From: Amycolatopsis decaplanina DSM 44594
GTDB lineage: Bacteria > Actinomycetota > Actinomycetes > Mycobacteriales > Pseudonocardiaceae
NCBI RefSeq assembly: GCF_000342005.1
Contig: NZ_AOHO01000048.1
Span: 478,540 to 542,539 of the forward strand
DNA length: 64,000 bases
Direction: 5' to 3'
The notes under the pieces are model-generated. The model had not been told where the DNA came from, did not search any database, and was given only the letters and a program-made list of their open reading frames with translations. The position numbers and the translations under genes are program-made. Positions 46,564 through 56,226 of the stretch are shown one piece after another. Position 1 is the first letter of the stretch; every line of letters begins with the position of its first letter.

Positions 46564-47751
46564 ATGTACATCGAGCGGGTCCGGCTGGAGAACATCCGCG
46601 GCTTCAGCGGCGCCCGCGCCGTCGACCTCCGGCTGCCCGGCCCCGGCTGGGTGGTGCTCGCCGGGCGCAACGGTTCGGGCAAGACCTCGCTGCTGCGCGC
46701 CATCGCGGTCGCGGCGGCGCCGGACGTCGCTTGGGGGTTGCTGTCGGACGCCGGCAGCTGGATCTCGACGGACCAGACGTCCGGGTCGATCGAGCTTTCG
46801 GTGATGCGCGAGGAGGGTCCGGCGCCGGTCGAGGTCCGCTGGCTCGACTCCGGCCTGCTGCCGATCTCCGGACTTCCGCCGGGCAAGCCGTTCTGCGCGG
46901 CGTATGGGCCCTTCCGGCGGCTGGCGGGCGGGAGCGGCGAGGCCGAGTCGTGGATGCGCGGCGCGGGATCGCTGGCGCGGATGGCCAGCCTGTTCCACGA
47001 AGACGCCTCGCTGGCCGAGGGCGTCGCCTGGCTGATCAATCAGCATCTCCGTGCCCTGGAAGGAAAAGCGGGAGCCCGTGAACTGAAGGACACGGCGCTG
47101 GAGATCCTCGGTGACGGTCTTCTGCCCGGCGGCTACCGGATCCGGGACGTCGATTCGGACGGGCTCTGGGTCGAGTACCGGGGCGACCGGTTCCCGCTGC
47201 GCGAGATGAGCGACGGCTACCGCACGGTGACCGCGCTCGTGGTCGACCTGCTCAAGCAACTCGACGGCGCGGGGCTCGACCACGAGAGTCCCGGTGTCGT
47301 GATCATCGACGAGGTGGACGCGCATCTCCACGTGTCGTGGCAGAAACGCATGGGGCCGTGGTTCAAGGCGCATTTCCCGCGGATCCAGTTCATCGTCACC
47401 ACGCACAGCCCCTACGTCTGCCAGGCCGCCGACCCGGGCGGCCTCATCCGGCTTTCCGGACCCGACGAGGAGGTACCGCCGCGCGTGGTCTCCGAGGAGC
47501 TGTACGAGCGGGTCGTGTTCGGCTCCGGGGACGACGCCGTGCTCTCCGACCTTTTCGGCTTGGACACGCCTTATTCGCCCCAGGCGGTCGAACTCCGGGA
47601 GCACCTCGCCGAGCTCGAGTTCCAGGTGGCTTCCGGCCGGGCGGACGCGAACGGCGTCCGGGAATGGGAACGCCTGCGGGGCATGCTGAGCAGTTCGCCG
47701 CCGAGCCGGGTCGACGAGGTGGCCAGGCGGTTCGAGGCCGACGATCGGTGA
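46564..47751 (+). CDS. AAA family ATPase (PtuA-like, Septu defence)
   Basis: A 395-residue ABC/OLD-type ATPase without a TOPRIM nuclease domain. N-terminal ENIRGFSGARAVDL, Walker A GRNGSGKTS (34-42), a signature-like motif LREMSDGYRT (215-221 core), Walker B GVVIIDEVDAHLH and the switch histidine FIVTTHSPYV. The next gene, overlapping by 4 nt, encodes an HNH nuclease. An ATPase followed by an HNH nuclease is the layout of the Septu (PtuAB) anti-phage system. Assignment is by architecture, not by database search. Confidence 0.82.
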   Translation: MYIERVRLENIRGFSGARAVDLRLPGPGWVVLAGRNGSGKTSLLRAIAVAAAPDVAWGLLSDAGSWISTDQTSGSIELSVMREEGPAPVEVRWLDSGLLPISGLPPGKPFCAAYGPFRRLAGGSGEAESWMRGAGSLARMASLFHEDASLAEGVAWLINQHLRALEGKAGARELKDTALEILGDGLLPGGYRIRDVDSDGLWVEYRGDRFPLREMSDGYRTVTALVVDLLKQLDGAGLDHESPGVVIIDEVDAHLHVSWQKRMGPWFKAHFPRIQFIVTTHSPYVCQAADPGGLIRLSGPDEEVPPRVVSEELYERVVFGSGDDAVLSDLFGLDTPYSPQAVELREHLAELEFQVASGRADANGVREWERLRGMLSSSPPSRVDEVARRFEADDR

Positions 47752-48488
47752 TCGGGATCCGCCGGATCGCGCTGCCGGGGCGGGTGGTGGCCGATCTCGA
47801 AGAGCTGACCGCGCGGATCCCCTCCGGTGACACCAAGGAAGCCCGGCGGCTCTGGCGGGTTTCGCGTGCGGTACGGCGTTCTTTGCGGGCGGGGCTGGAC
47901 ATCATGGCCGCCGGCCGCGGCTATTGCATGTACTGCGGCGATGGTCTCGGGTCCACTGTGGACCATTTCGAGCCGATCGCGCGGAACCCGGGGCGCGCGT
48001 TCGACTGGCTCAACCACGTGCTCGCGTGCGAGTACTGCAACAGCCATCACAAGCGCGATCTGTTCCCGGTGGACGAAGACGGCAACAGCCTGCTGATCGA
48101 TCCGACCGCCGAAGACCCGTTGGAACACCTGTTCCTGGTGCTGTCGATCGGGACCTACCGCGCGCTGACCGAAAAGGGCGAGCAGACCATCGAGGTGTGC
48201 GGGCTGAACCGCGCACAATTGGCGCGTGGGCGGGAAACGGCGGTCAACCAGGTGAGCGCGCTCGTCATGGGCTGGTGGGCCGCGCGCGAACTGGGGGACG
48301 ACGTGAAACGGCGCGCGATGGTCTGGACCCTGCTCGACCAGCCGCACGCCGACGTCCTCCACGCGATGCTCCGGCAGGCGGGGATGCCGGGAGCCCGCGC
48401 CGTGTTCCGGGCGGACGACGAGCTCATCGACCTGCTTCGCGCCCCGGAGCTCGCCGAGGATCTTCAGCTCTCCGGCGGCGCGGTGTAG
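47748..48488 (+). CDS. HNH endonuclease (PtuB-like, Septu defence)
   Basis: A 246-residue HNH nuclease. Zinc cysteines in YCMYCGDG (C60, C63) and CEYCNSHH (C94, C97); catalytic-core DHFEP (D72, H73), NH at 89-90 and CNSHHKRD (97-104). The C-terminal 130 residues are helical. GTG 47748 overlaps the ATPase stop; the upstream open frame is the ATPase gene in another frame. In Septu the nuclease works in a complex with the PtuA ATPase. The 3' end overlaps the convergent SRPBCC gene by 25 bp. Confidence 0.84.
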   Translation: MIGIRRIALPGRVVADLEELTARIPSGDTKEARRLWRVSRAVRRSLRAGLDIMAAGRGYCMYCGDGLGSTVDHFEPIARNPGRAFDWLNHVLACEYCNSHHKRDLFPVDEDGNSLLIDPTAEDPLEHLFLVLSIGTYRALTEKGEQTIEVCGLNRAQLARGRETAVNQVSALVMGWWAARELGDDVKRRAMVWTLLDQPHADVLHAMLRQAGMPGARAVFRADDELIDLLRAPELAEDLQLSGGAV

Positions 48489-49099
48489 GCGGCCAAAGTG
48501 GCATCGGCGCGCGTGCGCGCGGTGGCCGCGTCCGTCCCGTTGGCGACGTCGGCCTCGTACCAGGCCTCGTTGCTCAGGGTCATGAACCGCGCGCCCTCTT
48601 CGCTGGTCATCCAGGCCATGGCCGCCTCAGGGTCGTTGGGCTCACCGGATTCGAGGTGGAGCGCGAGCCCGTTCAGCATCATGTCCCAGCCGATGCCCAC
48701 GGCACCCGGCCCGAACTGGTCCCAGTGCTCGCCTGGCACGGCGGTGTGGTCGAGTTCGAACCGGGTGCGCCCATCGGCTTCGGGGCTCAGCCGGAGCTCG
48801 ATCCAGCTGACGTCACCGCCGTACTCCCAGGTCGCCGCGAAGCTCTTCGGCGGATCACAGCGTTCGACCGTTCCACCCGCGTTGCCTTCGAGCTGGTACT
48901 TGCCGCCGACGCGCAGATCGCCGCTGACCGGCAGGAACCAGCGCGGGATGCGGTCGGGATTGGTGCAGGCGTCCCAGAGGTCGTCCAGGCCGGTGTCGTA
49001 GACCTGGCTGACGGTGGCCGTCACCGCCTCACCCGCTTCGACCACGCGCTTGCCCAGTCGGCGCTGGACGGAGTTGATCTGGCTGGTCACGTCGACCAT
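48464..49099 (-). CDS. SRPBCC (AHSA1-like) domain protein
   Basis: A 211-residue protein with a START/AHSA1-type fold: VSQVYDTGLDDLWDACTNPD, IPRWFLPVSGDLRVGGKYQL, VSWIELRLSPE and GWDMMLNGLALHLESG. Such proteins bind hydrophobic ligands and are often encoded beside an ArsR regulator, which is missing here. ATG 49099 has GAGGAGG upstream, which fixes the start. A 14-bp palindrome lies 43 bp before the start codon. Confidence 0.85.
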   Translation of the reverse strand: MVDVTSQINSVQRRLGKRVVEAGEAVTATVSQVYDTGLDDLWDACTNPDRIPRWFLPVSGDLRVGGKYQLEGNAGGTVERCDPPKSFAATWEYGGDVSWIELRLSPEADGRTRFELDHTAVPGEHWDQFGPGAVGIGWDMMLNGLALHLESGEPNDPEAAMAWMTSEEGARFMTLSNEAWYEADVANGTDAATARTRADATLAAYTAPPES

Positions 49100-49141
49100 C
49101 GGTGTCCTCCTCGGCTCGGTTGCCGCCAAGGTATCAGCAGA

Positions 49142-49155
49142 GGCTTATATAAGCC
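49142..49155. promoter_or_regulatory. Palindrome GGCTTATATAAGCC upstream of the SRPBCC gene
   Basis: A perfect 14-bp palindrome, AT-rich at the centre and unusual in this GC-rich DNA, placed in the promoter region of the SRPBCC gene. It could be the site of an ArsR-type repressor encoded elsewhere. Confidence 0.5.
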
Positions 49156-49160
49156 AGAAT

Positions 49161-49197
49161 GAAAAAGGGGCGTCCGGTGATTTCCGGACGCCCCTTC
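49161..49197 (-). terminator. Terminator of the secreted protein gene
   Basis: Stem GGGGCGTCCGG / CCGGACGCCCC with a 6-nt loop. Read on the minus strand it is followed by TTTTTC, 14 bp after the stop of the gene at 49211. This is a typical intrinsic terminator. Confidence 0.85.
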
Positions 49198-49210
49198 CCG
49201 GCGGGACGGC

Positions 49211-49870
49211 TTACGGAGTGGGCGAGCAGGCCGTGCGCCCGATGACCACCTCGCCGGTGATGTTCGAGGCCGGGGCGAACTTGATCCGCAGCATGGTCAG
49301 CCCGATGCTGCCGTCGCCCGGCAACGTCTGCTCGTTGAAGATCGCTTCGGCGAGCAGGGTGCCGTTGGACTTGGTGATCGGCTTGACGTAGCCGACCGGC
49401 ACCGGTGACGGCAGGGTGCCGAGTCCGGTCGCGCCGCCGTAGGTCCAGCTCGCGTTCGTGTTGTTCTGGGTGGCCGTGCAGCTGACCGTGTAAGACCTGA
49501 TCTTGATCCGCGGCCCGCTCGACGAGACCAGGGCCGACAGTTCGAAGTTCTGCCCCTTGGCCTCCGACTTCGTCGTGGTCACGTCGTTTTCGGGGTCGAC
49601 GACGGTCGTCGTGCACGTCGACGTGCCGCCACCGAACGTGATCCCGGTCCTGCTCACGACCCCGGACGAGTTGCTCGTCGGTCCCTCGACCGCGCAGTCG
49701 GCGAGCGAGGCTATCGAGATCGGCGCCGAGGTGCCCTTGGTGAAGGCGGCGGAGCCGAGCGAGGCCACGCCCGCCGGGTTCGACGCGGCGGCCGGTGTCA
49801 CCCCGGCGCCGAGACCCGCCAGTAGCAGTGCGCCGACCAGGCCGGCCCGGCTTGCGATGGTGATGCGCAT
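49211..49870 (-). CDS. Secreted protein of unknown function
   Basis: A 219-residue exported protein. The signal peptide has core GLVGALLLAGLGAGV and probable cleavage after AAA. The mature protein is rich in Ser, Thr and Gly, with two cysteine pairs likely to form disulfides (DCAVEG...STCTTT; VSCTAT...TACSPTP) and a beta-rich pattern. It may belong to the anchor-less secreted beta proteins common in actinomycetes. ATG 49870 is preferred over GTG 49876 because AGGAGG is 8 nt away. Confidence 0.75.
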   Translation of the reverse strand: MRITIASRAGLVGALLLAGLGAGVTPAAASNPAGVASLGSAAFTKGTSAPISIASLADCAVEGPTSNSSGVVSRTGITFGGGTSTCTTTVVDPENDVTTTKSEAKGQNFELSALVSSSGPRIKIRSYTVSCTATQNNTNASWTYGGATGLGTLPSPVPVGYVKPITKSNGTLLAEAIFNEQTLPGDGSIGLTMLRIKFAPASNITGEVVIGRTACSPTP

Positions 49871-50026
49871 TTCCACGTCCTCCTCACGTGACGGAGAGCG
49901 AGCCGGATGGCCGTTCTTCCTTTGTCATCACTATCTGCGTGTCGGATTCGCCCGTTGCGCGCGCGACGGGTGTTTCACTCGGCCGTGGATCATGGACACC
50001 CGTTGGATATTCGGGTTCGTATTCGG

Positions 50027-50040
50027 ATACAGATCTGTAT
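50027..50040. promoter_or_regulatory. Palindrome ATACAGATCTGTAT
   Basis: A perfect 14-bp palindrome 10 bp upstream of the DUF6204 gene, flanked on both sides by ATTCGG-type sequence. Its size and position fit a TetR-like operator; no such regulator gene is adjacent. Confidence 0.5.
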
Positions 50041-50050
50041 ATTCGGCCGC

Positions 50051-50356
50051 ATGCCGACCTACCGCGTCCTCGTCAACGGCAAGTTCGACCATCCGGACGC
50101 CGACGCCCGCGCCCGGCTCCTCGCCGAGTTGAGTCACCACCAGGCGATCGGGTTCACCGAAGACGGCCTGCTCACCTACAGCGCGCACCTCGGCGCGTTC
50201 ACCTTCCGCATCACGCTGCGGGGCGAAGAGGAACGTGACGTGCTCGACGAAGCCGAGCTGAAGGTCATGGAACTGATGGACGCCAAGGGCTATCCGTACC
50301 GCGACGTCGCGGGGAAGGCGACCTGCATGGACGACATCAAGATCCGCCGCCGCTGA
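50051..50356 (+). CDS. DUF6204-type small protein
   Basis: A 101-residue soluble protein: YRVLVNGKFDHPDADARARL, IGFTEDGLLTYSAHLGAFTF and VMELMDAKGYPYRDVAGKAT. This matches a small actinobacterial family (DUF6204) of unknown function with an alternating strand/helix pattern. ATG 50051 lies just after the palindrome; a leaderless or short-leader transcript is likely. Confidence 0.78.
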   Translation: MPTYRVLVNGKFDHPDADARARLLAELSHHQAIGFTEDGLLTYSAHLGAFTFRITLRGEEERDVLDEAELKVMELMDAKGYPYRDVAGKATCMDDIKIRRR

Positions 50357-50501
50357 CCTGCCCCACGCCGAGGCGGGCGGGATACTCGGCGGGGGTGTCA
50401 TGTTCGTCACCGTTTCCCCTGGACAGCACGTCAACAGGCCTCAGCGGGTAGCCACTACGCTGGAAGCAACCCCGAACGGTGTCAAAGAGAGCGGAGCCGA
50501 C

Positions 50502-51533
50502 GTGTCTGTGTCTTCACCTGCCCCAGGTGGTGCCATCGAGGACCTGCGCGCGTCCGTGGGACTCCAGATCGCCGACGAGCAGCTCCTGCGCACCCTCGCG
50601 ACCGGTCTCGCCGAGGTCGAGACCCTGCTCCGCGAGGTCGTCCGCAGTGACGTCAAGGCCGTCGAGGACGCCGCTTCGCACCTGGTCGAGGCTGGTGGCA
50701 AACGATTCCGTCCGCTGTTCACGCTGCTGGCCTCGCAGTTCGGGCCGAAGCAGGGCGACCAGGTGGTCACCGCCGCCGCGGCGGTCGAGCTGGTGCACCT
50801 CGCGACGCTGTACCACGACGACGTGATGGACGAGGCGACGATGCGCCGCGGCGCGGAAAGCGTCAACGCCCGCTGGGACAACACCATCGCCATCCTGACC
50901 GGTGACTTCCTGTTCGCGCACGCCTCGCGGCTGGTCGCCGACCTCGGCACCGACGCGGCCCGGATCATCGCCGAGACCTTCGGCGAGCTGGTCACCGGCC
51001 AGATGCGCGAGACGGTCGGCCCGGCCGACGGCGACGACGCGGTCGAGCACTACCTCACGGTCATCGCGCAGAAGACCGGGTCGCTGATCGCCACCTCCGG
51101 CCGGTTCGGCGGGATGATGTCCGGCGCGCCCGACGACTACATCGACGCGCTCCGCCGCTTCGGCGACATCATCGGGACGGCGTTCCAGATCTCCGACGAC
51201 GTGATCGACATCGCGTCCGCCTCGGACGAGCTCGGCAAGGCGCAGGGCACGGACCTGCGCGAAGGCGTCCGCACGCTCCCGATGCTGTACGCGCTGGCCG
51301 ACCCGGCCACCGACCCGCGCCTGGTCGAGCTGCTGTCCGGCCCGATCTCCGACGACAAGCTCGTCGCCGAGGCCCTGGACCTGCTGCGGGCCTCGTCCGG
51401 ACTCGAACGCGCACGCGAAACCCTTTCCGACTACGCTCGTCGGGCGCGTGCCGAGCTCGCGGCGCTGCCCGCGTCGCCCGCCCGGGACGCCTGCGAATCG
51501 GTCGCCGACTACCTGGTCGCGCGAACGCATTGA
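50502..51533 (+). CDS. Polyprenyl diphosphate synthase
   Basis: A 343-residue trans-prenyltransferase that chains isopentenyl diphosphate, most likely for the menaquinone side chain. First Asp-rich motif region LATLYHDDVMDEATMRRG (DDxxD), second QISDDVIDIAS; GGKRFRPL binds substrate. Small residues precede the first motif, as in long-chain synthases. GTG 50502 has GGAG 5 nt upstream and gives the usual length; ATG 50400 is in frame but adds 34 unlikely residues. Mycobacteria place grcC1 (Rv0562) next to menJ; here nuo and the accessory island lie between. Confidence 0.92.
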   Translation: MSVSSPAPGGAIEDLRASVGLQIADEQLLRTLATGLAEVETLLREVVRSDVKAVEDAASHLVEAGGKRFRPLFTLLASQFGPKQGDQVVTAAAAVELVHLATLYHDDVMDEATMRRGAESVNARWDNTIAILTGDFLFAHASRLVADLGTDAARIIAETFGELVTGQMRETVGPADGDDAVEHYLTVIAQKTGSLIATSGRFGGMMSGAPDDYIDALRRFGDIIGTAFQISDDVIDIASASDELGKAQGTDLREGVRTLPMLYALADPATDPRLVELLSGPISDDKLVAEALDLLRASSGLERARETLSDYARRARAELAALPASPARDACESVADYLVARTH

Positions 51534-51548
51534 CAAAGGGCAGGTTAG

Positions 51549-52880
51549 ATGTCCATTTTCGGACAGGTTTGGCTGTGGAGTCTGCTGGCGTTCGTCGTCG
51601 GTGCGCTGCTCACCTGGCTGGTGCTGGTGGTCCCGGCGCGCAAGCGCATCCGTGAGCTGGAAAGCTCGCTGGCCACCGCGCACGCCGAGACGTCCCGGCT
51701 GCCCGCCGGGGTGAGCCTCGGCGCCGGGGCGGCGGCCGTCGCCGGCGGGACCGCGTACCTCACGAAGCCGTCGCACGACGAGCTGGACGAGGACTTCGCG
51801 GCCGTCGAGGAGCCGAAGCCCGCGTACCCCGAGACTCTCATCGAGCAGGCGCCCGCGCAGACGTGGACCGAATCGGCCGAGGAGCAGGCCCCGGAACCTG
51901 CCCAGGACGTCCATGAGGACGTTGCCGAGGCGACCGTGCCGGAGCCGGAGCACGCCTCGACCGCGACGCGGACCTTCGAGCCCGAAGAAGAGTACGAGGC
52001 CGAGTACCGCACCGCGCCCCAGACGGCCCCGGAGCCGGACCCGGAGCCCGCGGCCGAGCGGACGCAGTTCATCCCGGCGCCCCTGCCGGAGCCGGAACCC
52101 GAACCCGAGCCCGAGAACCCGTACGTCGCCGCAGCGACCGAGTACCTCCAGCCCGCGTCGAAACTGGACGTCGAGCCGGAGCCGGAACCCGAGCCCCAGC
52201 CGCCTTTGCCGGGCGAAGGGCCGTATCGGTCCCGCCTGGAGATCCAGCTGGACCCCGAAGGCGTCGAGACGCAGCCGGAACCGGTGTCGTTGTTCAGCCC
52301 CGCGTCACGCGTGGAGACGGAGCAGGCACCTGTCGAGACCAACTGGTTCGAGCGGGAAGAAGAGCTGCACGACCCGCCCGCGTACGCCCTCGGGTCCGGC
52401 GAAGAAGCGAAGGCCGGCCTCCTGGACTCGGAGCCCGAGATGTCCGCCGAAGCCACCCAGGTGCTGCCCAAGCGCACGCCGCGGGGCACGGTGCGCGGCG
52501 GTTTCGAGCCGCCGCAGCCGATCCAGCCGTCGATGCGGGCGATCGAGCGTCGTGAGCCGGAACTGTCCGGTGGGCAGAGCGGTTCGCTGTTCGAGCCCGC
52601 CGTCCAGCCTGGCGACGCGATGCCGGCGCCGGAGCCCCCGCCCGCGCGGCAGGTCGCCGCTCCGGCGTCCGAATCCGTTCCGCCCGGCCCGTTCGGTCCC
52701 GGTTCGGCGATGCCGCGGCCGGGCGGTGGCCGCCCCGCCGACGACTTCGCGGTCAAGGCCAGCGTGACGGCCCTGCGGTACTGCACGGAGGACTCGCCGC
52801 AGTTCCCGAAGATGGTCGCGGAGGTCTGGTTCCGCTCCGCCGCCGACGCGGAGCGCGTGGGGTTCCGTCCCCTCACCTAG
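51549..52880 (+). CDS. Membrane-anchored Pro/Glu-rich protein with C-terminal sunset domain
   Basis: A 443-residue protein: N-terminal helix VWLWSLLAFVVGALLTWLVL, short coiled segment (ARKRIRELESSLATAHAE), then about 300 residues of acidic, Pro/Glu-rich low complexity (EPEPEPEPE runs). The last 45 residues (VKASVTALRYCTEDSPQFPK through AEVWFRSAADAERVGFRPL) match the sunset domain, a small module with the SPxF/Y...AEVWF...AxxxGF pattern found in the ArfC-type channel accessory protein of mycobacteria. Function here is unknown. It starts 15 bp after the prenyl synthase. Confidence 0.75.
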   Translation: MSIFGQVWLWSLLAFVVGALLTWLVLVVPARKRIRELESSLATAHAETSRLPAGVSLGAGAAAVAGGTAYLTKPSHDELDEDFAAVEEPKPAYPETLIEQAPAQTWTESAEEQAPEPAQDVHEDVAEATVPEPEHASTATRTFEPEEEYEAEYRTAPQTAPEPDPEPAAERTQFIPAPLPEPEPEPEPENPYVAAATEYLQPASKLDVEPEPEPEPQPPLPGEGPYRSRLEIQLDPEGVETQPEPVSLFSPASRVETEQAPVETNWFEREEELHDPPAYALGSGEEAKAGLLDSEPEMSAEATQVLPKRTPRGTVRGGFEPPQPIQPSMRAIERREPELSGGQSGSLFEPAVQPGDAMPAPEPPPARQVAAPASESVPPGPFGPGSAMPRPGGGRPADDFAVKASVTALRYCTEDSPQFPKMVAEVWFRSAADAERVGFRPLT

Positions 52881-52889
52881 AAACACGAT

Positions 52890-52950
52890 GAAGGGGCGCC
52901 CTCCGCACCCACCGTGAGGTGAATGCGGAACGGACGCCCCTTCGGCGTTT
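52890..52950. terminator. Long hairpin terminator between convergent genes
   Basis: GAAGGGGCG (52890-52898) pairs with CGCCCCTTC (52935-52943); inside, TCCGCA pairs with TGCGGA and CACC with GGTG. GTTTTT follows on the plus strand. It ends the sunset-domain gene and lies in front of the convergent korB. Confidence 0.8.
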
Positions 52951-52967
52951 TTCCGTCAGCGCGCGAC

Positions 52968-54028
52968 CTATAAAACAGTCCAGGTGTCCTTGCCGCGCAA
53001 CAGCCCCTGCAGATCAGGCTTGCGGGCGGTGCGGGCCTCTTCGACCTGGGCACGCGCCTGGTCGTCGTAGGTGGGCCGCTCGACCTGCCGCAGGATGCCG
53101 GTCGGCACGTGGTTCAGGTTCTGGTCGCCGATCCGCGAAAGCGCGAACGCGTACGAGGTGTCCTCGATCGCGGGGTCGTGCACGACGAGGTTCTCCTCGC
53201 CGATGTTCGCGACCTTCCCGACCTCCAGCCCGGCCCAGCCGCCGCGCGTGACACCGTATTCGCCCTGCGGCCCGAACTTGATCGGCTCGCCGGCCTTCAG
53301 CGGGATGAGGCGGGTGGCGGCCTCGTCCTTGTCCTTGAGGACGTCGAAAGCGCCGTCGTTGAAGATCGGGCAGTTCTGGTAGATCTCCACCAGCGCCGAC
53401 CCGCGGTGCTTCGCGGCGGCCTCCAGCACCTCGGTCAGGCCCTTGCGGTCCGAGTCGAGCGCGCGGCCCACGAACGACGCCTCGGCGCCGATCGCCAGCG
53501 AAAGCGGGTTGAACGGGGTGTCGACCGAGCCCATCGGGGTGGACTTCGTGACCATGCCCGGCCCGGACGTCGGCGAGTACTGCCCCTTGGTGAGGCCGTA
53601 GATCCGGTTGTTGAACAGCAGGATCTTGATGTTCACGTTGCGCCGCAACGCGTGGATCAGGTGGTTGCCGCCGATGGACAGCGCGTCACCGTCGCCGGTG
53701 ACGACCCACACCGACAGATCCGGTCGCGCGGTCGCGAGCCCGGTCGCGATCGACGGCGCCCGGCCGTGGATCGAGTGCATGCCATAGGTGTTCAGGTAGT
53801 ACGGGAACCGGGACGAGCACCCGATGCCCGAGATGAACACGATGTTCTCGCGCTTGAGGCCGAGTGTCGGCAGGAACGACTGCACGGCGTTGAGCACGAC
53901 GTAGTCCCCGCAGCCGGGACACCAGCGGACCTCCTGGTCCGACTTGTAGTCCTTCGCCTTCTGCGGTTCGGTCTCGGCCGGCACAAGGTCCAAGCCGCCG
54001 AGGGTGGGGATCCCCAGGTCGATCGCGG

Positions 54029-54032
<4 letters not shown>
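52968..54032 (-). CDS. korB: 2-oxoacid (2-oxoglutarate):ferredoxin oxidoreductase, beta subunit
   Basis: A 354-residue TPP- and Fe-S-binding subunit. Cluster ligands in VRWCPGCGDYVV and GIGCSSRFPYY plus a later cysteine in YQNCPIFND; TPP motif VTGDGDALSIGGNHLIHAL...NNRIYGLTKGQ. With KorA it oxidises 2-oxoglutarate to succinyl-CoA, reducing ferredoxin. Start overlaps the korA stop by 4 nt. Confidence 0.94.
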
Positions 54033-55936
<1,904 letters not shown>

Positions 55937-56143
55937 AGGTCAGGGATTCCCTCTCTCCCGACGTGCGTCGTCCCCGGCCTTGCCGGAGATCCGGTGCCCT
56001 CGCCCGGCGATGTCGGCCAGGTCACAGGTGCCATGTCCCGAGGTTAGTCCTCGGCACACTTCCCAGGTTGCCGCAAAAACGGTCTGGACCTACTTCTCGA
56101 GTGTCCTGAGCTCGTCGCTGAGCGGGGATTATCCGGTTTATCT

Positions 56144-56158
56144 GTTACCGATGGTAAC
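56144..56158. promoter_or_regulatory. Palindrome GTTACC-GAT-GGTAAC upstream of korA
   Basis: A perfect 6-bp-arm palindrome with a 3-bp centre, 208 bp upstream of the korA start and 69 bp after the end of the enoyl-CoA hydratase gene. It has the shape of a TetR/GntR-type operator and may control korAB. Confidence 0.4.
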
Positions 56159-56226
56159 GGTCGGCGATGCGGCTCGATTGTGAGCCGTATCTCCTTCAAG
56201 CGTAGTGAAGTCCGGTCGAGGAACGG

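Noticed and set aside
50400..50501. Start of the polyprenyl synthase at ATG 50400
   Set aside because: It would add 34 residues unlike the family; GTG 50502 has a GGAG site and gives normal length.
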